From Malaya genurostris (lineage: Eukaryota; Arthropoda; Insecta; Diptera; Culicidae), in assembly GCF_030247185.1 (NCBI RefSeq), contig NC_080571.1, positions 46,231,002 to 46,295,001 of the forward strand: a DNA stretch of 64,000 bases, in the 5' to 3' direction. This document shows, one piece after another, positions 43,163 to 54,900 of the stretch. The position numbers and the translations under genes were made by a program. The notes under the pieces were generated by a model, which saw only the letters and a program-made list of their open reading frames with translations, was not told the DNA's origin and made no database searches. Within the stretch, counting starts at the first letter, position 1, and every line of letters starts with the position of its first letter.

Positions 43163-44305
43163 ATCAAATGGCGCTCCTTTTGATGAAAAAAGTTGCTAGG
43201 GTGGTCCTCATTTAGATTGAAATCTGAAATCTAATTTTTTCAATTGAACTCTTTATTATTATTTATTACCAAAATAACTACTTCAATTGAGTTTGAGCAA
43301 CTGAGAATTAGAGATACTGTGTAATATGATTATTCAGAACTAGTTGACCACGATAAATCTATGAACAGAAATTTTCATGATCTCGACAACCATTCCAACA
43401 AGTTGGTGCAAGTTAGTAGAATGCAAATATGTTTATCCACCTCGTGCCAAGACGCCTATGACACTGGCCCTTCTTTCTCACCCACTTGTGTACCGAATAG
43501 CCTGTAAAAACCGGAAAACGACGCACAATGAGTTTTGGTTCGAATAAATACTTTCGACTCATTTTAACAAACTAATGATTTTCTTGGGTTTCAGAAAGTG
43601 CTTTGATTTACAAAAAATCTATTTTCGGCTGTAGTTTTTGTGTATCTCATTTCTCGAATGGACAATGTATGGACAACTTGTAGAACTAATTTGATACTAT
43701 TATTTTGCTGAAGGAAGTATGTTGATACGTCAAGCCGTTTAAGGGTTATGCAATGTTTTTGAGTTTTTTGAAGGTAGTTTTAGAACTAATTTAAATATGT
43801 TAAAAAAAATAACACCCTTTCAATTTTCTCTTAAATTTTTACTTATATTATGACCTTTCAGGAGCCGCATAGGATACATTTCTATCGATCTGGTATCTAA
43901 TAAATATTGATATTTGAAGCTTGACTAGTTTTTGATGAAAAAACAATCATAACTTTTTACTGGTAGCTCATATGAAAAAGCTTGATTGAGCAAAATTGTG
44001 CATAATTGTGAATTCAACAACTCTTCTGAAGACAACTTTCCCGTAGAACGTTTCACAAAAAAGTTAGAACAGAAAAAGTGATTTTTCAGGAGCCACCCTA
44101 TTTTTATTCGGGAAAATTGATGTAACTCGATCAAATGAAAAGCTAGAGAGGTGCTTTTTCCAGCAAAGCTGCTCAAAATAAAATTTCCTTTATTATTGTA
44201 CAACAAAATCATTTTTGAGTTCAATTAAGAAAGTTAGATTTCAGATTTCAATCTAAATGAGGACCACCCTAGTAACTTTTTAAATCAAAAGGAGCGCCAT
44301 TTGAT
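43163..44305. mobile_element. 1.14 kb non-autonomous DNA element with 89-bp terminal inverted repeats
   Basis: Both ends begin ATCAAATGGCGCTCCTTTTG. The inverted repeats stay alignable for about 89 bp with some seven differences, covering GGGTGGTCCTCATTTAGATT and AAATCTGAAATCTAA. TA flanks each side (43161-43162, 44306-44307). The interior has no transposase-like frame. A TA duplication suggests a Tc1/mariner-type mobiliser, but the terminal sequence is not one I recognise. Confidence 0.8.
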
Positions 44306-44789
44306 TACAAACAACTTTTGTGAAGACATCAACTACAAAAAAACTATTTAATAGTGAACATATTTTTGTCACGCTAATTTTCCGTTTCGGACCACTGTGT
44401 ATTGGTATTACATATTACTGTAAAAATAAGCATGATTCTCGATGAGTTACAGCAGTTTTAGATCCTTTGCACACACAAATTTTATTAGTGTCAACTTTAC
44501 AGCTTACGGAAGCAACGACATTTTTCACCGCACGCACAGATAGGCAAATGATCAAAGAATCGACACAACGCTTGATATAGCTATACGAGTAGTGCACGCT
44601 TCGATATGCACAAGCTTGAATGTATCATAACTTTTCGATATAAGCAAATGGCCCTTAGTTTTCGAGTATAGTTCAAACAATTTTCAAAAAAAATTAACTG
44701 CTAAGTATCATTATCGAATCTCAAAGAAAACAACAGATCATTGTCGGGCTATCCTCAGAATTTTCGATTAGAATCACTAGAAAAACAAA

Positions 44790-45420
44790 TGTTTTGCCTT
44801 TCTCATATAAAAAGTTTATGCAATCCCTGTGGAAACCGACTTTACAACTGAGGCCCGAGTCATATACCATTCGATTCAGTTCGTCGAGATAATAAAATGT
44901 CTGTGTGTGCATGTATGTATGTGTGAATGTGACAAATAATGTCACTTAAATTTTTCAGAGATGACAACCGATTTTCTCAAAATTAGATTCAAATGAAAGA
45001 TCTTGTTCTTCAGTTTCATTTATATCCTACTTCCGGTTCCTGAATTACAGGATGATATGCACCAAAAAAAAAAAAAAAATAGTCACAAACGTCTCTCGGA
45101 GATGGCTGAACCGATGTCCACAAACTTAAATTTTAAATGAAAGGTCTTATGGTCTGATACAATTTTCTTGAATTTAATTTGGATCTGACTTCCGGTTCCG
45201 GAATAACAAGGCAATATGTGCAAAGCTATGAGAAAATGCGCATTCAATTTTCTCGGAAATTTCTTAACCGATTTTCACAAACTACGAAGCAAAGATCTTA
45301 GAAATCTTAAAAAAGTCCCCGAAAGGTTGATCCAGATCAGACTTCCGGTTCCGGTATTACAGTGTGATTGGTGAAAATTTTTAATTTCATGAGTATTTTT
45401 TCATAAGCGATGGCGAAACG
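44790..45420 (+). repeat. Dispersed 'ttccggttccgga'-family repeat
   Basis: The head (gcctttctcatataaaaag, tcatataccattcgattcag, TG-rich tract) is followed by about four subrepeats containing 'cttccggttcc'. Confidence 0.8.
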
Positions 45421-46500
45421 AGGTGCACTTTTTTATAAAACTTTCAGCTAAATTCATTTCTAGTAGATTTCTAGTTGGCAGATCTTGTTAGTTAGTGAAT
45501 ATATAAAACTACTTTAGGGCTAGTAGTCCCCGGTTTCAGCTTCCAAAAGCACCGATAACAGTGAAGAAAATCTTCAAAAACGGAACACACTTCGATTTCT
45601 CAGCCGATTTTTACAAATCATGATTCAAATTAAAGCTCTCATTGTCTTGAAATATACTGTGCAATTTCATCCTGATCAAACTTCCGGTTTCGAAATTATA
45701 GGGCGATGAGTATCAAAACATTCAAATCGTCATACAAAATGACGATGCAAAACTAGTACGTGACGGTACGTTCCGCTTTGCTTCGTTCGCAGCGTGCTTT
45801 GTTCAATTTCGTATAGCGTACAGCGCAAGGTTGCCATAAATTTATATTTTTCAGATGAAAAAATGTAAATTGCTAATTATTTTATTCAATTCGTACCTAC
45901 TTGTTTGTGATATTACAATATCATGATACAATGCTTTTCTGTAAAAGTATATTTATTGCCTTTCTCATATAGAAATTGTATGCAAACACAATGCAATTGA
46001 CTAGTGAAAATTGGCCCAGAGGGCTAAGTGTTCTATAACATTCGACACAGTTCATCGAGCTGAGCAATGTATGTGTCTGTGCGTGTATGTGTGTGAGTAT
46101 GTGTCAAATAATATCACTCATAAAATAAAAAAACCTCGTAGTCCCATAGGTTGCTATTGAATTTCACACCGTCATTTAGAGCGAAGATGCAAAAAGTTGT
46201 AAAATTCTTCTAGATTTGACTTAAAACTGATTCAATTTGTAGGGTATATTAGTTACTTACTAAACGAACCGTCTTCGGCTATACTGTTTCCAAGTTCCCG
46301 GTTCCAGAAGTACCGGAAATAATGGTTAAAAACTCTAAAACGAGACTCACTCAGTTTTCTCAGAGATGATTTGATCGATATCCACAAACAGGCTTAAATA
46401 AAAGTTCCAATAGTCTCATAGATTGCTGTTTAATTTCATCTGGGTCCGACTTCCGGTTCCAGAGTTATAGGGTTAAGTGGGTTTAATCATTTAGTGCAAC
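45421..46500 (+). repeat. Further dispersed repeats of the same group
   Basis: About 45540-45850 is the plus-orientation relative of 8817-9200. About 45955-46500 begins again with the family head (gcctttctcatatagaaat) and carries 'gacttccggttccag' near 46450. Confidence 0.7.
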
Positions 46501-47129
46501 GATGCAAAATAAAGAAAAAAAATTATCAACTTGACATAACTAGTAACTCATTGAAAAAGGTTACGTTAGTTCATACCCAAAGAAAGTTTCTTATTTTATT
46601 CCAAATTGAAAAAAAAATTCTTCAGAATCTTCTAGTGATATTTTTTAAAATATAAGTAATATGAGAAAGGTATCATTACACCACTACGTGGATTAAAAAA
46701 AAGGCTTTTTTTAATTGAAATTGCAGGGTCATTTCACAGAAAGTTATTTCATTGAATCGATCAGCTGAAATTCATTTACTGGTTACCCTAATCTTAGACT
46801 CGTCAGTGCATAACAGTTCATGTTGAACTGTTATGCCACCTAACAGAAAAATTGATGGATCTTCGAAACAGAAAATTTCTTTGGATGCCAAATGTTTTAG
46901 GAAGGCATGAAAAGTCAAGATCTGGTGTTATGCCGAAGAAAAAAAGTTTCCCACAGAATCAACTTAAATTTTTTTCTGAGATAACATTTTCGTGCATTTC
47001 TTAGATGAAATAAGAAAACCGCATAATTTAAAAAATACACACAAAAAACCGTCAACTATCACAGACAATATTGATCGTCAGCCGAGGAGACAGCAAATCT
47101 GTTCGCGTCTTTTTTTTTTTCAAAGTGTG
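46501..47129. other. Gene-less interval with a hammerhead-like relic
   Basis: The minus strand at about 46790-46850 carries a relic of the ribozyme family: a 13-bp hairpin (GCATAACAGTTCA and complement) followed by CACTGACGAGTCTAAGAT, but without the GAAA block. A short 'aaaaccgcataa' subrepeat (46990-47055) is shared with the A-rich repeats. No gene is supported. Confidence 0.5.
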
Positions 47130-48155
47130 CCAAATAATAACTCATAGCCTTTGTTGGAACAGTACCTGAATAGTTTGCCAACATACAACATGAATATACC
47201 CAGGATATCTTTCACCGTACCCAGGCGCGTACCCAGAAAAAAATTTCGGGGCGTGTTTCAGAACATGTTGATCAATTTCCATACAAATGGAACTTTTTAT
47301 ATAATTATTTGAAATTTTTTTATTGTGGAGTCGTTTGTTGAAAATTATTCATTTTATTTTTTACTTATTTGAAAAAAAAAAGGTTTACATAATATCATAC
47401 TTTGAGTTTCGGAGGGGGTTTGAACCCCTAAAACACCCCCCTGTATACGCGCCTGACCGTACCTGAAGTTTATGAAAATCTTTGTTCTCTTGACACAGTA
47501 CAAAGGGAAGCCGTCAAGCCGTCTATCGTTAAACAATTCCCATCGTCATTGACATTACCTGTGTCCGTACTTTTCAATCGATCGTTTGCTGAGAATACTT
47601 TTCCAGACGCAGTGGAAGATGGCCTCAATTTAACCAGTTCACAAAACTGGAAACGTTCATAATGTCACAAATTACAGAGGAATTTCAATCCTAAAGTTTT
47701 TGAAAGACATGGTTTTATCAAAAAACGTTCGGCCACAATGAATTTTATGAACCAAGTGTCGACGCTAGTAAGCAAAATGGAAAAACGACAACAGATCGAC
47801 GCAATATATGTTGGCTTTCCGAAAGCTTGCGACTGCGTTCCACATCTACTTGCTGTTGAGAAATTGAAACGAAATGGCTTCCCCAACTGGCTAACCTCTT
47901 GGATTTATTCATATCTTACAAATCGTGGTGCGTCTGTTCGACTTGCTTCTTCGTTTCCGAGCAGTTTCATTATCGCATCTGGAGTACCCCAAGGAAATCA
48001 CCTTGGACCACTACTATTTGTGCTCTTTATAAATGAACTATGTGATAGACTTACGTCTTCTAAAACCATGTACGCTAATGATCTAAAAAATTATCGCATA
48101 ATCACTACTCTAGTGGACTGCTGTGCTCTGAAAATGGACATGGAAAGGATATGAT
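47130..48155 (+). pseudogene. Jockey/CR1-like retrotransposon RT fragment, decayed
   Basis: Frames before and after the hAT MITE (47222-47455) together cover pre-RT and RT blocks: P-V-S-V-L-F-N-R-S-F-A, then M-N-F-M-N-Q-V-S-T-L-V, D-A-I-Y-V-G-F-P-K-A-C-D-C-V-P-H, G-V-P-Q-G-N-H-L-G-P-L and the catalytic box as Y-A-N-D instead of Y-A-D-D. One of the two metal-binding Asp residues is thus lost, as is the Asp usually found in the D-F-x-K-A-F-D motif (here V-G-F-P-K-A-C-D). A 3' piece of the same kind of element is at 49868-50147. Confidence 0.78.
47222..47455. mobile_element. 234-bp hAT-type MITE
   Basis: The ends are CAGGCGCGTACCCAG and, complemented, CAGGCGCGTATACAG. Perfect 8-bp duplications ACCGTACC flank it at 47214-47221 and 47456-47463. 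An 8-bp duplication with CAGG-type ends fits hAT. It also contains the inverted pair around GGGGGTTTGAACCCC. Confidence 0.9.
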
Positions 48156-48229
48156 ATGGTGCGACAGAAACGGTAGATAAATCAACGTTTGCTCGTATAC
48201 GCTCGCCATTTGTGTTTGAGTACTTTACG

Positions 48230-48462
48230 AACATTATCCCAGTAAAAAGAGTATCATATATACACGATACATGATACCTGATACATGATACATAGTATAT
48301 GATACATGATACGTGATACATGGCCCATTATAAATGATACATGATGCATGATACATGATATATAATGCATAATGCATGATATATGATACAAGATACATGC
48401 ATGACATATTATTCATGACACATGATATCTGATACATGATACATGATCGAAGATAGATGATA
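48230..48462. repeat. ATGATACATG-type tandem repeat, left part
   Basis: Degenerate units of 'atgatac' and 'catgataca'. The same repeat resumes at 49759-49865, so the TIR element at 48463-49758 interrupts one array. The array itself interrupts the Jockey/CR1-like relic. Confidence 0.85.
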
Positions 48463-48555
48463 CCCAAGTAGCAATTGGAACTTGTTAAAATTGACATGTT
48501 TCACAATTGCTACAGTACGGTTATTTTTGTTGAATATAGTAGACAAGTGATTCTA

Positions 48556-49480
48556 AAGGGTGATTTTTTAAGAGCTTGAGAACTTTTTTAAACAATAAAA
48601 CGCATAAAATTTGCAAAATCTCATCGGTTCTTTATTTTAAACGTTAGATTGGTACATGACATTTACTTTTTGAAGATAATTTCATTTAAATGTTGACCGC
48701 GGCTGCGTCTTAGGTGGTCCATTCGGAAAGTCCAATTTTGGGCAACTTTTTCGAGCATTTCGGCCGGAATAGCCCGAATTTCTTCGGAAATGTTGTCTTC
48801 CAAAGCTGGAATAGTTACTGGCTTATTTCTGTAGACTTTAGACTTGACGTAGCCCCACAAAAAATAGTCTAAAGGCGTCAAATCGCATGATCTTGGTGGC
48901 CAACTTACCGGTCCATTTCTTGAGATGAATTGTTCTCCGAAGTTTTCCCTCAAAATGGCCATAGAATCGCGAGCTGTGTGGCATGTAGCGCCATCTTGTT
49001 GAAACCACATGTCAACCAAGTTCAGTTCTTCCATTTTTGGCAACAAAAAGTTTGTTAGCATCGAACGATAGCGATCGCCATTCACTGTAACGTTGCGTCC
49101 AACAGCATCTTTGAAAAAATACGGTCCAATGATTCCACCAGCGTACAAACCACACCAAACAGTGCATTTTTCGGGATGCATGGGCAGTTCTTGAACGGCT
49201 TCTGGTTGCTCTTCACTCCAAATGCGGCAATTTTGCTTATTTACGTAGCCATTCAACCAGAAATGAGCCTCATCGCTGAACAAAATTTGTCGATAAAAAA
49301 GCGGATTTTCCGAATGGACCACCTAAGACGCAGCCGCGGTCAACATTTAAATGAAATTATCTTCAAAAAGTAAATGTCATGTACCAATCTAACGTTTAAA
49401 ATAAAGAACCGATGAGATTTTGCAAATTTTATGCGTTTTATTGTTTAAAAAAGTTCTCAAGCTCTTAAAAAATCACCCTT
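48556..49480 (-). mobile_element. Fold-back DD41D-type mariner, rearranged copy
   Basis: It is flanked by TA (48554-48555, 49481-49482). The two ends are exact inverted repeats for 174 bp (48556-48729 and 49307-49480), far longer than a normal mariner terminus, and they include the last 20 codons of the transposase. The 5' half of the transposase gene is missing and has been replaced by an inverted copy of the 3' end. Confidence 0.9.
48663..49322 (-). pseudogene. DD41D mariner transposase, catalytic half only
   Basis: A 219-residue frame has the first Asp in I-L-F-S-D-E-A-H-F, the second in W-F-Q-Q-D-G-A-T and the third in C-D-L-T-P-L-D-Y-F-L-W-G. There are 41 residues between the second and third, the DD41D spacing. 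The end has the usual S-R-G-Q-H-L-N-E-I-I-F motif. The N-terminal helix-turn-helix DNA-binding part (about 120-150 residues) is absent. The first codons are formed by the inverted junction, so this is not a functional gene despite having no internal stop. Confidence 0.88.
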
Positions 49481-49758
49481 TAGGTGTTTTTGTTACAATT
49501 GTGCAAATCATTCATATTACTGCTTGTGAAACCAATTCAAAAATCTGAAAGGATTATGTTCTGGATCGGTGTTATTAACTGACTGTACAATATGTTTATT
49601 TAAACAATTCCATATCAAGTTTTCTCTCAACAAATATTTCTGCTGTGAAACATGTCGAACTTGTTGCACATCATACAAGCAAAGTGCGCTTTTCCCATCA
49701 CACAATCGTTACGGGAAGAGCTGAGAAATACAATACAAGAACTATGTTTGCTACTTGG

Positions 49759-49865
49759 ATAGATGATAGATGGTACATAATACATAATACATGATACAAG
49801 AGACATGATACATGTTGCATGATGCATGATGTATGACACATTATTCATGATACATGACACATTTT
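49759..49865. repeat. ATGATACATG-type tandem repeat, right part
   Basis: Continuation of the array at 48230-48462 on the other side of the inserted TIR element. Confidence 0.85.
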
Positions 49866-49867
49866 TT

Positions 49868-50147
49868 TTTGCAGAGCATACTCTAACTTAGGTAAAAGCC
49901 GCATCATTTTTAACGGCCTAACAATCTACAACGCTCTTCCAAACGAATTGAAACAGATTACGAATCTGAATCTATTCAAAACAAAATCAACGCATCACCT
50001 GAAAACACGAAGTAACTTATATATTGTAATGTGTATCAACCGTATGTAGCTCTCGATTAGAGTTAAATGTAAACAAGATATTATTTTTTTTTAATTCTTT
50101 TTTTAAATGTTCTCTCCACTTTGTAACTGTTTTTGTTTTTGATTGAT
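49868..50147 (+). pseudogene. 3' end of the Jockey/CR1-like relic
   Basis: It reads F-N-G-L-T-I-Y-N-A-L-P-N-E-L-K and L-F-K-T-K-S-T-H-H-L, the usual C-terminus of this type of ORF2, then a stop and a T-rich 3' UTR. The errantivirus then interrupts the UTR at the ATAT duplication; the UTR probably resumes at 62696. Confidence 0.65.
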
Positions 50148-50151
50148 ATAT
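50148..50151. repeat. ATAT target duplication, left
   Basis: Matches 62692-62695. A 4-bp ATAT duplication is typical of 17.6/297-type errantiviruses. Confidence 0.8.
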
Positions 50152-50404
50152 AATTTTGAATTAAGTCCCGTAGCTGGAGTTTAAAAAAAAGGTTTATTCA
50201 CATGAACTTCACTTAATCTAGCACTCCGCGAGGCCACGGTCGTTGTTACAAAGGAACTGAACACCTGTCTCTGGGTCCGAGGTGGTTTTGATGGAATATT
50301 ATGCTGACCCGGCAATAACGTTCTGGCATGGGTTAAGTTTGCTGTCTTCGATGTTTGATGCGAGAAGTAAAGTGCTGATTTGGTGTCTAGGGTGTCCTCT
50401 AATT
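50152..50404 (-). repeat. 3' LTR of the errantivirus
   Basis: 253 bp, AATT at both ends. It differs from the 5' LTR at about seven positions, three of them clustered within five bases at the env-proximal edge (AATTAGAGGACACC against AATTACGTGACACC). The env stop codon lies in its first bases. Confidence 0.92.
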
Positions 50405-51542
50405 ATTCGGTTGGTGGGGGGGGGGGGGGAGTGAAGAAGTGTCGTCCTCGGCACTCGGTTGGTTGTCTGGGGGTTTGGAATCTGACCTCCTTCGGCGTTG
50501 GATTTTCTTGGATGTTTTGTGTTTAGTGGATTTCAGGTGCAAATAGACAATGAACAGAGTGATTAGTAACAATGATGAAGATAGTGATGTACCTCCTATT
50601 AGGCTCCATTTCCATCTTTGATCGGTCTCCTGTTGCAGGGATACTTTTTCTAGGTTGTTTCTGTTGGAAAGCACTACATTTTCTATTTTTGCAATGTCGT
50701 GCGTCTTTACAATTTGTTTATGGATAACTAGATCGTGCAAGGCTCCTTGGATTGTTTCGATATCGCTATTTTTTTCTTTGGATGTAAAATTATATCCCAT
50801 GTAGGTGATTGTACAGTTTGAGAATGATAGTACGAAACTCCCGGACAGGTATCTATTACTTGGTCCGCAGTTAGAGCGTAGCTTGGAGTGTTGAGCATTC
50901 TGAATTAGAATTTGATTGTCGGTAATTAGTTTTGCTGAAGTTTCGTTCTTTTCCTCTAAAAGGCAATGCGGTACTTCGCCCATAACGAGTGGGTAAATGC
51001 ACGAGTCCTTATATTCCTTAATGTAGGTATTCAGTTGAACGTAATCATCGGGTTTTGATGTAGTAAAGAGCTGTTTATTTTGTTTGATTATGAACTGAGG
51101 ATAGTCTTTTATGATGGTGTTGTTTTGAATTACTGGATAAATTCGGATGATCACTGATTCTTCCGGTTCCAACTCTGGAACATGTAGTATGTACAGTAAT
51201 GTATTTTTGCTGCTTGCTATTTTTGGGGTTACCAAGTTGAGTACTTCTTCGGGTATATCTGTTTGGATTCCCTGGTTGTTCAGAATTGTTCTTACTAGAT
51301 GTATTTCCCTATTGGATAGTATTTTACTGTTTGTGACGTGCATTTTGGAGAATAGTATTGCTTCTTGGATGTTGATTAGAATTTTGTTAAGGGTATCGAT
51401 ATTTATCATTGTTGTAATCCTATCTATTTCGTCTAAGATTTTTTGGTTGATGTGCTGTTTTTCTATTATCTGGTTTATGGTGGACGTCAAATCTGCGATG
51501 CTGTTGCCGATTTGCTTGTTTATTTTGATTTGGTGGTTGTTT
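50399..51542 (-). pseudogene. env: errantivirus env, 3' part
   Basis: The open frame runs from the insertion junction (about 51542) to TAG at 50401-50399 inside the LTR. The first in-frame Met is at 51490. It corresponds to the transmembrane part of an insect retroviral envelope protein: an Ile/Asn-rich coiled region, a Cys-bearing ectodomain, a single membrane anchor near residues 294-316 of the 363-residue frame (S-L-L-L-I-T-L-F-I-V-Y-L), then a basic and Pro-rich tail. The tail is encoded by a run of fourteen G on the plus strand (50416-50429). It is separated from its N-terminal part by the I-type element. Confidence 0.87.
50416..50429. repeat. G14 homopolymer in the env tail
   Basis: On the sense strand this is a C run encoding prolines, twelve bases from the 3' LTR, where a polypurine tract would be expected. 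Confidence 0.9.
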
Positions 51543-51555
51543 TCATTTATGAGTT
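51543..51555. repeat. 13-bp target duplication of the I-type element, left
   Basis: TCATTTATGAGTT, identical to 57057-57069. In sense it is env coding sequence. Confidence 0.92.
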
Positions 51556-51945
51556 TTTTTTTTCCACAAATACGTTTATTTCTTAAGGCAGTTTACATAA
51601 GTTTTTCTTCGCCGTAGCATCACTTTTACATAATATTCTTATCCTAATTTAATTCTAACATAGTCACAACGTTTTGAATTTATTAAAACATATTCTCTTA
51701 TAGCTTAAATATCATCTTAGGTAACTCGTCATTAATTATGAAATCTACTCGGAAATATTATTTGAACCAAACGATTAACTTCTATAAATTATAAAATAAG
51801 CTGTTATTTTCAGACATTTTGTTGATAATTTCATAAACTGTTTCGAGTTTGTTTGTATCATTACATAATTTTTATTCTAATTTAGCTATTGGTTGAACTC
51901 ATGGACGCAGCTGGGATCAGAACTAAGTCTTAAAAGGGGCCTTTA

Positions 51946-54900
51946 TTAAATTGAAACTCCAATTTTCTTTATGAAATGATAAATTAGTTTCATGTATGAA
52001 AGGTCACGACAAGCAAGAATGTCTCGAACTGGGATATTGGATAGTCTACCTTGGGTACGCAAAGAATTTATTAGTTGAGATCTGACATCACGATACTCCA
52101 CGCATGTCCAAACGACATGATCAATATCCCGATAACCTTCTCCGCAAGCACAATGATTAGTCTCGGAGAGCCCAATTCGAAGGAGATGTGCATCTAACGT
52201 GTAGTGATTGGACATGAGTCTGGACATCACACGAATGAAATCCCTACTCACATCCAGTCCCCTGAACCATGCCTTTGTCGATATTTTCGGAATAATTGAG
52301 TGCATCCACCGACCCAGATCATCTCTATCCCAAGATGCTTGCCAGCTGGCAAGTGTTCTTTGGCGAGACGAGCTATAGAATTCGTTGAAAGCAATCGGTC
52401 GCTCATAAATTTCACCCTCAATAGCACCACGTTTGGCTAAAATATCGGCTCTTTCATTGCCAGGAATGGAGCAATGAGCCGGGACCCAGACTATAGTGAT
52501 TAGATAATTATTGTTCAATATGTCGTTCAGGCACTGTTTTATTTTGCCCAGGAAAAACGGTTCATTTTTGCCAGCAGCGTTTGAGCGAATGGCTTCAATT
52601 GCACTCAGACTAGCTGTGAAGAGGAAATAATGGTTTGGAGATAATGTGACGATTACACTCAAACTATAATGAACTGCTGCTAGCTCTGCTATATAAACAG
52701 ATGCAGGTTCTTGAAGCCTAAATGAGGCCGAAACATTATTGTTGAACATACCAAACCCTGTCGCTTCTTCAATTCGCGATCCGTCCGTATAAAACATTTT
52801 CTCAGAGTCAATATGCCTGAACTTACTTGAAAATATTTTTGGGATTTCCGTCGAGCGTAGATGATCCGGGATTCCACGCACTTCACGCTGCATGGATGTA
52901 TCGAAAAATAAAGTTGAGTCAGGGGCACTTAGGATGCTGACACGGATAGGAATATATCTTGAAGGGTTGATTTCCTGTGACATATGGTTAAAATATACTG
53001 TCATAAATTTTGTTTGAGATCGAAGCTCGACTAGTCGTTCGAAATTATTAATTACCATGGGATTCAGCACCTCACATCTTATTAGCAGGCGTGATGAAAG
53101 CTCCCAAAATCGATCTTTTAATGGAAGAACTCCCGCCAGAACTTCAAGACTCATTGTATGTGTCGAATGCATGCAGCCTAAGGCAATTCGCAAACAACGG
53201 TACTGAATTCGCTCAAGTTTGATAATATGAGAGTTTGCAGCGGAACGAAAACAAACGCATCCATATTCCATCACTGAAAGTATCGTTGTTTGATACAATT
53301 TTATTAGATCTTGCGGATGAGAACCCCACCAAGATCCTGTTATTGTTCGAAGAAAATTTACTCTTTGTTGGCATTTCGTTATCAGATACCTAATGTGTCC
53401 TCCCCACGTGCATTTGGAATCGAACCACACCCCGAGGTATTTAAAAGTTAAAACCTGTTGGATCATTCTTCCCATCATGTGGAGCTGAAGCTGCGCGGGA
53501 TCATGCTTTCTTGAAAAGACGACCAGCTCTGTTTTCTCCGCAGAGAATTCGATACCCAGATGAACAGCCCAAACGGACAAGTTATCTAAGGTATCTTGCA
53601 ATGGTTTTTGCAGATCAATAGCTTTGGGTCCAGTAACTGAAACTACGCCATCATCTGCCAATTGTCTTAGTGTACATGGGGTTACTAGACAGCTGTCAAT
53701 GTCATTCACGTAAAAATTATAGAGGAGCGGACTGAGGCATGAGCCTTGCGGGAGACCCATGTAGCTAAATCTGAATGTTGCCAAATCGCCATGTGAAAAA
53801 TACATGCACTTCTCTGACAAAAGGTTGTGCAAATAATTATTTATAACCGCTGGAAGTCCATGTTGGTGGAGCTTGTCTGAAAGAACATCAATGGAAACTG
53901 AATCAAATGCTCCTTTAATGTCTAAAAATACAGATGCCATTTGTTGCTTTTGAGCGAAGGCAATTTGGATGTCAGACGAAAGTAATGCAAGGCAATCATT
54001 CGTCCCTTTATTTCTACGGAAGCCAAACTGAGTATCTGACAACAAACCGTTCGTCTCGACCCAAGTGTCGAGACGTCGTAGAATAATTTTTTCGAACAAT
54101 TTTCTGATGCAGGACAACATCGCAATGGGTCTATATGAGTTGTGATTGGAAGCTGGTTTCCCCGGCTTTTGAATGGCGATAACTTTCACTTGTCTCCAGT
54201 TAGGTGGAACAATATTTTGCTCAAGAAACTTGTTGAACAATTCCAACAAACGTCTTTTTGCGAGGTCGGGCAGATTCTTCACCAAGTTGAATTTAATTCT
54301 GTCCAACCCAGGGGCGTTATTGTTACAAGACAAGAGTGCTATAGAAAATTCCATCATTGAAAATGGGTTATTAATAAAACCATTATTTGGAGGAGATTCC
54401 CGTATAATGCTTTGCGTAGGAACAGAATCTGGGCAAACTTTCCTAGCAAAGTCAAATATCCATCGGTTCGAGTATTCCTCACTCTCATTTCCTACGTTAC
54501 GATTCCTCATTCGTCTGGCCGTATTCCAAAGAGTGCTCATTGAGGTTTCTCTTGACAAACCTTCGACAAAATGTCTCCAATAGCTACATTTTTTGGCTCG
54601 AAGTATGCTCTTGTACTTGGTTTCTAAAACCATAAGTTTTTCAAAATTCTGAGGAGTTCCTCCTCCCCGTTTTAGAAACGTCTTGCAAGCATTTTGTTTT
54701 GCGAGTTTAGCCTCTGAGCACTCTTTGTCCCACCAGGGGTTGGGAGGCCTTCTGTTAGTCGTTGGCCCAGGAAAGCGTTTAGTTTGGGATTGTTCTGCTG
54801 CCTCCAGAATCGAACAAATGAGGAAGTCATATTCTTCAAGTGGAGGGAGCTCTTCCATTGAATTCAAAATACTAGAGATTCTACTTTGGTATTCAATCCA

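Larger units (their letters stand above)
48463..49758. mobile_element. TIR element interrupted by a mariner
   Basis: The left end is CCCAAGTAGCAA; the complement of the right end is CCAAGTAGCAAA. ATAGATGATA occurs on both sides (48453-48462, 49759-49768). Because this sequence also fits the surrounding tandem repeat, the duplication could be coincidental, and the terminal C count differs by one. Without the mariner the element would be about 370 bp and non-coding. Confidence 0.6.

Noticed and set aside
49176..49373. Second plus-strand transposase frame
   Set aside because: It is the inverted copy of the mariner 3' coding end, not a separate gene.
52248..52430. Small frames inside the I-type ORF2 and errantivirus pol
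   Set aside because: Shadows of the long coding frames.
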